A stretch of DNA of 64,000 bases from Viridothelium virens (taxonomy: Eukaryota; Ascomycota; Dothideomycetes; Trypetheliales; Trypetheliaceae). This document shows, piece after piece, positions 55,214 through 64,000 of the stretch (its first letter is position 1; each line of letters begins with the position of its first letter). Location of the stretch: assembly GCA_010094025.1 (NCBI GenBank), contig ML991788.1, positions 248,001 to 312,000 on the forward strand. Direction: 5' to 3'. Position numbers and translations under genes: made by a program. Below the pieces are notes generated by a model. The model was given only the letters and a program-made list of their open reading frames with translations, was not told the origin of the DNA and did no database searches.

Positions 55214-56568
55214 TTATTCCATCGGGCTCCCAAGAAACGTCAATGCTGCTATCGCGAAAGCGTCAAGCGCGTTGGTCATTGTGGGCTGGATGACGGGCTT
55301 GTAGTCGGCACAGTGATGGTGAGGAACCTCATTCAATTTGTTCTCTTTCTCCTTTCTGTCCCAGAGTTCTGGATCGATGCACCCAAACATGTAGAAGAGA
55401 TAGGGAGCTTTCACAGCCTCCGCGAGATATGAAAAGTCCTCACTAGCACCGAACGGATACAACGGCGTCGATTCCGGGCCAAAGTAGGCATCAAATTGCT
55501 CTTTCAGACGAGCCTCGCTTGTCGCATCGTTGATCGTAGATGGCGCGGTCATGAAAGTCTTGATTTGCGGCTCTGGAGCTCCTGAAACTTCGCATTCCAA
55601 TGCTATTATTCTGCGCACTGCAGCAAGCATTCGCTTGTGGACAGCGGCTGTGTACGAGCGGATCGTTACTTTTAGATCAACAAAGTCAGGAACGATATTT
55701 GCCGCAGTCCCTCCATGTATGCTGCAGCACGATACGACCGCGAACTCTTCAGGCCGAACTTCTTTATTGACCACTCCTTGTAGACGTACTACTATCGATG
55801 CGGCTATTAAGACGGGATCGATACACATATCTGCACGGCATACGTGTCCACTTCTTCCAAAAATGCGAACGTCTAATGAATCAATCGCAGTTAAGATGGG
55901 TCCCGGACTTAGCGTGATTCGGCCAGCGCGAACAGCGTGCGTATGCTGTCCAATTACGATGTCAGGTTTAGGTATGCCAAACTTTGCTTCGTCGAATACG
56001 CCGTCCTCGATCATCGCCCGTGCACCTTCTGCCAGCTCTTCCGCGGGCTGGAATAAGCATACAAGTGTGCCGCTCCATTGGGAGCGGGCGGACAGGAGCA
56101 ATTCAGCTGTGCCCATGAGCAGGGCAACATGCATGTCGTGACCACCTACAAATTACATTAGACATGCGAAGAGGATTTTATAAAGGAGACTATCTCACAA
56201 GCATGCATTACCGGTGTATCTTTGCCTTGGCGGTCTTTGCTGATCTTCTTACTTGCATAAGGGAGACCAGTTGCCTCTTTATGTGGCAGCGCATCCATAT
56301 CGGCTCTCAGTACGACTGTTGGGCCTGACCCGTTCTTAAGTATGCCTACCAATCCGTGTCCACCAATTCCGGTGTGAACGGTATAGCCGTCAAGTGATTT
56401 TAGGTGTTTGGCAACGATGCCGGCTGTACGAGCTTCTTCGCCGGAAAGTTCGGGGTTTTGATGAAAGTCTTTGTAAATGTTCTCATATGGTTCCATGGAG
56501 GGACGGTTTTTTTGGATGATCTTTTTAATTTCTGGCCTAGCCAAGGCATTTCTTGTGAGGAGAGGCAT
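55214..56568 (-). CDS. M20-family amidohydrolase (aminoacylase/hippurate hydrolase type)
   Basis: Two exons (56568-56199 and 56145-55214; intron of 53 bp) give 433 residues. It is a metal-dependent hydrolase that cuts amide bonds of N-acyl amino acids or similar small amides. Marks are FHQNPELSGEE, VVLRADMDALP, the metal motif MHACGHDMHVA restored exactly by splicing, FQPAEELAEGARAMI with the catalytic Glu pair, GQHTHAVRAG, a dimerisation domain beginning SGHVCRADMCIDP, and the last metal site FGASEDFSYL. There is no signal peptide; it is probably cytosolic. One odd point is SGHVCRAD where most relatives have GGHGARPH or similar, so a usually conserved His near the dimer interface appears changed. 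The neighbouring PLP enzyme and transporter suggest a small-metabolite pathway. Confidence 0.9.
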
Positions 56569-58061
56569 TTTGTCCGCCGCCGGAAATGTCCAAACTTATC
56601 CAGACCTCGTACACGGAGTAGATAGCATAGAATATGAATGTGAACTGTGGAAAGAATTTTGCAGTGCAGCTTTGAGATGCGAGTCAAGAGCTGAAGGACA
56701 TAGACTTGGGATCTCGACAGCCGGAATGCGGTTCAGCTGCAGAAGATCGTTACACAAGCAGCCGTTCGAGCCGGCAAAGTCCCAGCGATGGTGTCTCCCT
56801 GGTTCCTCTTTCCATGCAGATACATGCATATGGTAGGCAGCAACGGCGGTCTCATAGTCTGCCGTACGCCCCATTCATGGATAACGGCAGCATGTCAATC
56901 AGAAAACAGAATCATTGGTCACTGAATACTCGTAGCGCTAGAGTTCCTTTTGCCTCATGTAACCTCAGCATGTATCGTACTCTACGTCATCAAAATGCGA
57001 GGCCGTGCTCAGAGTGAGCGCGTCCGCTCTCGCCGCATGCAGTTGGGCGGCGCATTTAGTGTAATCCAACGCCGTAATTTGCATAGAGTACCTGCATTCG
57101 AAATGTTTTCCGATGCCCGTTGAGAACTCCCATGTCAGGCACGAGTCGTTTACTAACGCAGATATGCAGCAGCGGTGCGCCCCGCAGCCAGAGTAGAGTA
57201 ATTCGGGCGCTTCAAGTTCAGCTGAGCCTGGGCCAACCGAGGATCACTTCGATCTATGAGCCTCGTTGGAAGACAATTTGCAGTATCTTCCGTCTGGCTC
57301 GATAACTCTGTGTGACTTACCACAAGGATGGGTCGGCTATCATATTTGGATCTCCCGATCCCAGCGTTTGCAACCTGCCTTTTCGCACTGCATCCCACGT
57401 AATATGACTTTCCTGATTTCAATTCGTTAAGACGAAATATCTCTTTGCCGAAAATGGCAAATGTAGCTTCGACATGACACAGGAAGAGTGCGTTTGTCAG
57501 ACCCTCAAACAACACGCATGCAAGATTTGCCTTTCAGCTGCGCTGGCGACGGTAAATGCATGTACAAGATTCGTCACAGCCTGCAGATCTCAATCTGGCC
57601 ACGACCATCGTGGCGAGTTACGCCAGAGTGCGAAACAAACTGCTTGCTCAATGCAACTTAATTCACAGTGACAACGAATGAATGTATTAAGCAAACTTGG
57701 CTTGGGCAAGTCCATTAGACGAAGTATCTGCGATATTTTTCGTTGTGCCTACTGTGACTCCCGTGGTAAGGTAAGACCTCTGGAATACACAGTGAGATAT
57801 TCCACAAGGATCTCTCTCTCTCTCCACAAACACCAGAACACCCAAGAATTAATGTAGCAACAGTCGCCCACAAAGTAACGGTCCTCCTCTTTTCCTGGGC
57901 ACTAAATTATGGGTGCAGTAACCTACGCCTATACATCATACGTTTTGATCCACGCTCAAAGCTCATTCATACACTTTCGGGTACAGTCTATCAGATTGGA
58001 GCTTACGGGCTGTTGGACGAAATTTTGTGCCTGGAACAGATCTTTAGCCGCAAGATTGGCT
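56569..58061. other. Intergenic region
   Basis: About 1.5 kb between two minus-strand genes. It includes the amidohydrolase promoter and a short TCTCTCTCTC run near 57812-57823. I recognise no gene. Confidence 0.45.
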
Positions 58062-59351
58062 TTATGTGCGAGCCTCCGAATCAATTTCATTCCAAGCGCT
58101 GACCTGTTCACTCGTATACTCTGGTTCAAGACGACCAGACTCAACGTCCTTGTTTGCTTCGGCAGAATGGGACAGTTGGTGCTCTTCCGAACCAGCATGT
58201 AACCTTTCGATGGACTCGCCACCAGCGCCATGACTTGGCAATCGTGTAAAGTCCTTGTGAGCTCCATTGTCAATGGGATTAGCTACTGTGCCCATTCTGA
58301 CGCGGCTCTCCTTCGAGAGCTGCTTGGACGATTTGGCTAATCCAAATCGTCGCTTTTCCAAGAATCGTTTCCCGAGATGAAAGATTGCAGGAAGGCAACT
58401 ACTAAACAGGGCGATAGGAATCTCGATTGATACCATTAGTTGCGGTTGAACAAAATTCCCTTGAATTCTTAGCATTCGAACAAGGACGATGCCAAACTTT
58501 CTTGTAGTCAAGAAGCGTAGGTCTACTCACAAGTCAAATCTTCTTGCATAGTGTCGCCTAAGCGTACAATGCTGACAAGCCTGACGATGGACACGACAAC
58601 CACGCTGCGAAGAGATTAGATTATTTTGTAGCAACCTTTGCAAGGTATAAGAATTCACCTATAGCCGCATAGGAAGACTCCTACTAAAGCAACTTTTCGC
58701 TTGGTGTTGAGTTGAAGTTTCCAGAGCATTGGCAAAGGTAAAAGCAGGATAATGAAATCGACGATCACGTTAGAAATGGTGGTTCCCAGAAAGCCGTGTT
58801 CATTATCAATACAATGACCTGGTGATCCTTGCCAGTACTTCTGGACTGGAATGCACTCAAAGATGGCTAAGAGGTTATTTCCGACGCACCAAGCCACGAC
58901 CAAGAAGGCTGCAAACCAGAGACAGTATCTGTAGAGGCGTACTTCACGGAAAACACGAAAATAGAAAAGCACAACCGAAAGCTTGACGAAGGATAATCCG
59001 GTATTGTAAATCAGATTCTCGATCCACAAGATCAGTAGCCATTGATGAGGGTCCCCGTAGTGCATGGCTTCCTTAACATGTAAACCAAGGCCCAGAGATA
59101 CCCACCAGATTGAAAACGCGCACATAACAATCATGAATGGCTGCAGAATTGTCAAACCAGCTGTCTTGATTGTTTCTTCATCGTGAACTCACTGCTGAAG
59201 CCAGCGCTGCCCAGTCATCCCACCAATAATGGGCTTTCGTTGCAATAGTGCGTGACCAAAACCTTAGCACTAGAGTCACGAGCGCAATGATTGTGACAGT
59301 GATCGTGGCACCGAGAATACTGCCCCGTCTATCTCCGGATTCTGACATCAT
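58062..59351 (-). CDS. PTH11-type rhodopsin-domain integral membrane protein, second copy
   Basis: Four exons (59351-59193, 59140-58659, 58604-58531, 58459-58062) give 370 residues. The family features are clear: YWWDDWAALAS after the first helix, WWVSLGLG, IENLIYNTGLSFVKLSVVLFYFRVF, the ECIPVQKYW---PGHCID loop, LLPLPMLWKLQL with RKVALVGVF, DLTWNFV, and CLPAIFHLGKRF before a polar tail. These place it in the fungal rhodopsin domain family (PF20684), with seven helices and a possible receptor role. It is more typical of the family than the copy at 13 kb and is clearly diverged from it, so the two are not a recent duplication. It sits between the amidohydrolase and the transporter. Confidence 0.87.
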
Positions 59352-59920
59352 TGCAACAATAAGTATAGCGTCTTAGAATATTGGAGAACGGTACGTCGAG
59401 TTAAACAGCCAGTGGAATCCAGCCCGACTCTGTATGGCTTCAAAATAACAGGTAGAAGCAATCATCTTGGCCGAAAGATGATTCAAGTAGGCACTGGGAA
59501 TACAGGCTGGCCGTCGTCATCCAAGCTGATGACCCACATGCCCCTGACGGTGGTCCTCTTCCCAACTGCACCTCTACTGGTGTAGGAAGGTACGACAAGG
59601 ATCGTCATGACCTGTGCTATATCGGAAGAAAGGAATGCGTTGGCTCTTGAGACTCGCGGTATTGGGATGATCAGCAGACGAGGGCATCGGAGAGCTTCCG
59701 TTTGCGGGAACTAGGCAAACACGCGCAGCGGAAGTAGGCGAGCGTGCATGCATGAGATGTTGGGTGGCAATTAGATGATCTTCCAATCATATGCGACACT
59801 AATCAACATTTCTACATCGATTTTCTGATCTGGCTGGAGCTATCTCCCTGACGCTCAGCTTTAGATAAGCCGGAGCGGGGGTCATGGTATAATCAGTACA
59901 ATGACATCTTCATTTCTCGT
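59352..59920. other. Region upstream of the second rhodopsin-domain gene
   Basis: About 570 bp between two minus-strand genes. No gene or repeat was recognised. Confidence 0.45.
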
Positions 59921-61334
59921 CTATGCTTTAGCTTTGAGCCGCAAACCAGCCTCCGAGACTCTTGCTAGTAGCGTCAGAGCTCCAAAGAGCGCAAGCAGTA
60001 CCCCACACCAAGCTTGCAGTCCCGCCCAGCCCCCATTGCTCCGTAAAATGGCCCCCGCAATGGGCTCTCCAATGAGACATCCAAGGCCAGCAACAACGAA
60101 AGACACTCCCAGTTGCAGCCCGACTTTACTCAAATTAGGAGAAAGGGAAACAACGCTTATGCCAGGGAGAGAGTTGAATGAGCCAATGAAAATGCCATAA
60201 AGAGCAGCAAATACAACAATTCCAGGTACGTTATCGATCCGGATCCAGCAAAAGCACAGGATTGCAGCGGCAAAAGCATTTGGAATTTGCATGTTCAGCG
60301 GACCAGCCTTGTCAGCAAAATAATTAGACACGAGGCGACCGATGATAGAGGTACCGTTAAGGATGGGCAGAAGGTAGGATGAGAGGGAGTCGCTGATACC
60401 GGTTTTCGCTATCGCGTACAGCTGAATGTAGTACATCGCAACGTAGACACCCATAAAGCCGAAAAAAAGTCCCGCCACATAGGTTGTAAGAGACGGCTTT
60501 CGATAGGCAGCCAAGTCCACAAATCGTAGTTTTGTGATAGGGAAGGCGGCGCGATGGCGCATTGTGAGCAGTGGAATTGCCAATGTCCCGAGCATGATAA
60601 AAGCGATTGCTCGAGTGGCCCACGGAAATCCTATCTCGAGTTCGAGGCGGCGGAACATGATGGGAAATACAACGCCACCTTTGATTATCGTTAGCATAAG
60701 AATTAGCACAGATGAGAAACATACCTAAGCTGCCTCCGACTGACGCAATTCCGAAAGCTATCGCCTTTTTCGTAGTAAAATATTGGGATATAATTGCTAT
60801 TGTAGGTAAAAACAAGCAACCAAAACCCAATCCAACCACTAGACCTTGAGCGAGCAGAAACTGCCAGTACTGCTGACAAATGCTGGTCATGAACATGCCA
60901 AAGCAGCTCAGAAAGGTCCCTAAGATCAATAAGGTGCGCAGGTAGCCTGCATCAAAAGCAGGACCTGATAACGTCCCTCCAAGAAACAGCAAGAATACTT
61001 GTACGGAACCTATCCAAGAGATATTGTCTGGTTTCTCATGGACCAACAAGGTCGTCTGATAGTAGGACTGAAATGCACCAAACATGCTCACAATGCCCCT
61101 AGTGCTCAACGTTAGAACATTGTCGGAATAGAGGTAGTTTTGCCTCAGACCAAGGTCTTGTACTTACCATGTATTGAGATAGAGACAAAAAGCTCCAAGA
61201 ACCTGTAGCCAGGCTAATAATCCACCATCAGGAATCTCTGGAGAAGATGTCACCGGGTGAGATTCATCTACTAGAGATTCTGCTTCGCCAGCAGCAGTAA
61301 CATCGTTTGGTTCTGTCATCGCTGGTGTCGACAT
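59921..61334 (-). CDS. MFS transporter, monocarboxylate-porter type
   Basis: Three exons (61334-61168, 61098-60725, 60678-59921) give 432 residues. After a polar N-terminus come PDGGLLAWLQVLGAF, the classic monocarboxylate-porter opening, then WGIVSMFGAFQSYY, SWIGSVQVFLLF, GLGFGCLFLPTIAIISQYF, and KKAIAFGIASVGGSLGGVVFPIMF. The second half has SSYLLPILNGTSIIGRLVSNYFAD and a final PIAGAIL helix; about twelve membrane helices are expected. The family (SLC16/Mch-like) carries carboxylates or, in fungal clusters, secondary metabolites. The ATG at 61334 is the first in frame; the open frame upstream to 61436 begins only at TTG. Export or uptake of the product of the neighbouring genes is inferred. 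Confidence 0.9.
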
Positions 61335-63491
61335 GACGCTCTCAGTGAGGACAGCAGCTTCTGAGAGGGCGGTTGAGTATTGAGAATGAATAAAGGCAGA
61401 CAACAATCTAAAGCGGAACGTCCCTTTCGTGATCAAGAGATTGACACGTGACTATGCGCATTGTTGTAGGTGCCTGCCTACCTCCCAAGGCGCATCAGGT
61501 AGCCATGCCTCGATTTGCTGATAGTAGAGAAATCCGTACATGGAAATGATTTTGCTCTTGCGCATTTCTGTTTCGTCAAGGGTAGAGTAACCGTTGCGCT
61601 TCCGCCCGTTCCAAGCGACGAATTCCAGCTGGAATTCAGGAAAGTGGGGCGGTTGCAACGCCGTGAAGGTGCAGTAAGGGGGCCGAAGGTGGGTCTCTGC
61701 GCCCAGGTAGCTGCTTTAGGCAGCAACTTTAGATGCATGGTATAAGAGAAATCTTCCAGAACGGGGTGTGGCTGTAGGAAAACCCCAAGCTTGATGTGGG
61801 TTTCTTCACCGTCTTGCTAGCAATCTGCTGTGCGGCCGCCACTGCGTCACAGATAACGCAAATTGCCGCCAAAATCCTGGTTGGCGGGAAGTTAGGGGGC
61901 CAATAATACAGATGCAAGCCGTCACCGTGGTGCTGAGAATATGGTCCACCCTACTCCGTACCACACAGCTAAATTCTCGACCAATGAAAAGTCCTCCATG
62001 AAATGGGGATTCGCGTAATCCGAATGCTTGATATTATCCTTGGCATAGAACTTGTGTCCTACGTGTAAAAAGTGGGGGGGCTTTTTTTGGTCGATTTCAC
62101 AAGGTAATTTTGGGTATTCGGGGGGCACAGGTGGGTGGTGAACCAGAGACTTCTCTGCACTAGGGTGGCGTAGCGAGGCGTCAATGCTTCATACAAGGAA
62201 TATGAAATTTCGCCCAGAACTTGTCACTAAAGGACAATCGGAGTAGAGATCTACTGGAGAAGCCAACCCCTAAAGGTCAACATACGCCTTGCAAGCAACC
62301 TTCTAGCACGAGCAATCTGATCTATGATTTGTGCTTCTGTCGGTCCATAGACTCAATCTGAGACACGAATACTCTTCGCAATTACTCAGCCCTAAGTGAT
62401 CCCTGAAAGGACGGCACGACACGCTGAGCATCCGCAATCTGCATCTCATGAGTAGACAGGATCGTGAGCAATGTTCCACATGTAATATCCCGAGCTTGGC
62501 ATCGAGCTATGAGCGGAAAACGTTTTAGATCGGCGGTTCATTCCTCAGGAAAGATCTATGTTCGCTTCGTGCGATGTCGTATTCGTTATCTAACACATTC
62601 ATTCACAGTAGTCGAAGGCCTGGACCTCACGCCAATATTCTCCCCACGAGCGGCAAGCAGCTCACACCCATTTACTCCAAGCGGTCTCAGCTGTGCCGCA
62701 AGACTAGCCATATCTAATCCGGGTCCTAGATTGAATTGAGAAAGAGCCTGGAACACGTTTGCACACAACTCTTCTTGATACTCTCTCAACCGACTTGAGA
62801 CAAGGTCACAGGCTCAGAAGATCGAGCCATCTGGCTGTTGCACAATCAGTCGTGAGGCCAGATCCAGTTTAATCGGCTTCGGACCTGGAGCCTACGATTC
62901 CTATGCAACAGGGTTGGTGCAAGGTTTGCTATTGACTTTCAGCGAGCTGAGAAGGCAAAGCCGTTGAGGTCCAGGCATTAGAACATGAAAGAATCTCTAA
63001 GAGATGCACTGCACGAGCCCTCATCGCTACCAGCATCTTACCCATGTCGAGACGAAGGCGCTCCAACCGTGGACAATTCAGCTAGCAGGCAATATCCTGC
63101 GAGATTCCTTTTGCTCGCTGTCTCGAGCTTATCCCCGGTGTTGGTTAATCTGGGGCTGCCGCTCTCTATTGGTCTGTTGAGAACTTGCTATGCCTCCATG
63201 GCAAATGGTAGGCGTTATTGCGAGGCTGAATTCTGCTTCTGCACCGAATTGTTAGTTTGCAGGCTAGCTACCAGACTTTCAGACGTCACAAGTAATGCCT
63301 GTCCCGAGAGCTCTTAACACTGCGGTCCAACTTCCACTTCAGGCGTTCACGTCAATCTAATGACGTTCATCTCTACCCTAAGTACTTAATCAGCAGTATG
63401 ACTGGCCGAGATCCATCTTTGCTGCTCTTTCAGTCCCACTGTCGTCAATATTCTGCCAAGGTTCAACTACATTGCTCGTGTCTCCAATATA
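61335..63491. promoter_or_regulatory. Long divergent region between transporter and NRPS-like gene
   Basis: About 2.2 kb separates the start codons of the MFS gene (minus) and the NRPS-like gene (plus). It is expected to hold both promoters. Short frames are present (for example 61515-61745 plus) but none carries a motif. A pyrimidine-rich stretch with TCTCCAATATA precedes the NRPS-like ATG. Confidence 0.45.
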
Positions 63492-64000
63492 ATGGCTTCA
63501 AATCTTAAGGCACTCTTGTCTAGTCATGGAAGACGTCTCATCCCAGCCTTGATAGACGAGATAGCGCAAAAAGACGGAAACAGACCATTCATTTCGATCC
63601 CAGTCTCGTCAAAACTGCAAGATGGCTATGCAGATGTTACATTTGCCATTTTCGCTGCTGCTGTAGACCGCACCTGTTGGTGGCTAGAGGAGACCTTGGA
63701 CCGAAGTCGAGCATCGAACGTGCTTTTCTACATCGGCCCACTTGACGTTCGCTACCTTATCTTAATGGTAGCCGCAAACAAGACTGGATATGTTGTAAGT
63801 TTTATTTCCTTAATATTGTCATCCCTTTTGGCTAATCAAAATGACGTCCAGGCTTTCTTCAGCTCGCATCGGAATAGTTTGGAGGCACATTTGTCCTTGC
63901 TTGATGCTACAAATTGTAGCAATGCAATCCTAGCTGAAGGGGCACCAGCCGTGGTGAAGCAGATATTAGCTAAGCGCGCCATGGACGTTAGCTATATCCC
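63492..64000 (+). CDS. NRPS-like adenylate-forming enzyme, N-terminal part (cut by window end)
   Basis: The first exon is 63492-63794; a second starts at 63852 and runs off the window. The visible 150 residues match the start of fungal NRPS-like enzymes (adenylation-thiolation-reductase or -thioesterase): LIPALIDEIAQ, DGYADVTFAIFAAAVDRTCWWLEETL, LFYIGPLDVRYLILMVAANKTGYV, then SSHRNSLEAHLSLLDATNCSNAIL and VVKQILAKR. The A-domain core motifs that fix the substrate and the downstream domains lie beyond the window, so carboxylate reductase and thioesterase types cannot be told apart. It is the likely core enzyme of a second cluster with the transporter, amidohydrolase and PLP enzyme to its left. 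Confidence 0.85.
   Translation, partial: MASNLKALLSSHGRRLIPALIDEIAQKDGNRPFISIPVSSKLQDGYADVTFAIFAAAVDRTCWWLEETLDRSRASNVLFYIGPLDVRYLILMVAANKTGYVVSFISLILSSLLANQNDVQAFFSSHRNSLEAHLSLLDATNCSNAILAEGAPAVVKQILAKRAMDVSYI

Noticed and set aside
1-64000. CRISPR arrays, operons or bacterial elements
   Set aside because: The genes have spliceosomal introns and separate promoters; no spaced direct-repeat array is present.

Overview
The window is nuclear DNA from a filamentous ascomycete (Pezizomycotina). The grounds are short spliceosomal introns (mostly 48-165 bp, with CTAAC/CTAAT-like branch sites), the gene families present (fungal P450s, PTH11-type rhodopsin-domain membrane proteins, DUF1996, DUF3669 and LCCL-domain proteins, a tannase-family relic), and nonsense changes in a decayed gene that partly fit RIP. 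The species cannot be fixed from sequence alone. I worked out gene models by joining exons so that phase, total length and family motifs agree.

Left part (1.0-16.1 kb): a diterpenoid biosynthetic locus. Its core is a 969-residue chimeric enzyme with an N-terminal class II diterpene cyclase (DADD motif) fused to a C-terminal geranylgeranyl diphosphate synthase. This architecture is known from Penicillium verruculosum copalyl diphosphate synthase (PvCPS). Next to it lie two cytochrome P450s and a membrane-anchored short-chain dehydrogenase. A rhodopsin-domain membrane protein and an endonuclease/exonuclease/phosphatase-fold hydrolase follow. I see no class I terpene synthase, so copalyl diphosphate is probably dephosphorylated and oxidised, or is passed to an enzyme outside the window.

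Middle (16-44 kb): mixed accessory genes. They are a DUF3669 protein, a retroelement gag fossil with a nearby 70-bp foldback repeat, a GPI-type fasciclin protein, an FMN-binding split-barrel protein, an Aro8-like aminotransferase interrupted by a polyserine tract, an LCCL-domain membrane protein, a secreted FAD oxidoreductase, a DUF1996 protein with a probable GC-AG intron, a decayed tannase/feruloyl esterase gene, a GNAT acetyltransferase and a Gly/Gln-rich secreted protein.

Core block (44-52 kb): compact housekeeping genes. They are cytosolic glutamyl-tRNA synthetase, mitochondrial ribosomal protein L1, Golgi-tether subunit COG2, a NADH pyrophosphatase with a peroxisomal-type C-terminus, and a DHCR24/DIMINUTO-type oxidoreductase. 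Two pairs share promoters of about 300 bp.

Right part (53-64 kb): an ACC-synthase-like aminotransferase, an M20 amidohydrolase, a second rhodopsin-domain protein, a monocarboxylate-type MFS transporter, and the start of an NRPS-like adenylate-forming enzyme cut by the window end. Together these look like the edge of a second small-metabolite cluster.
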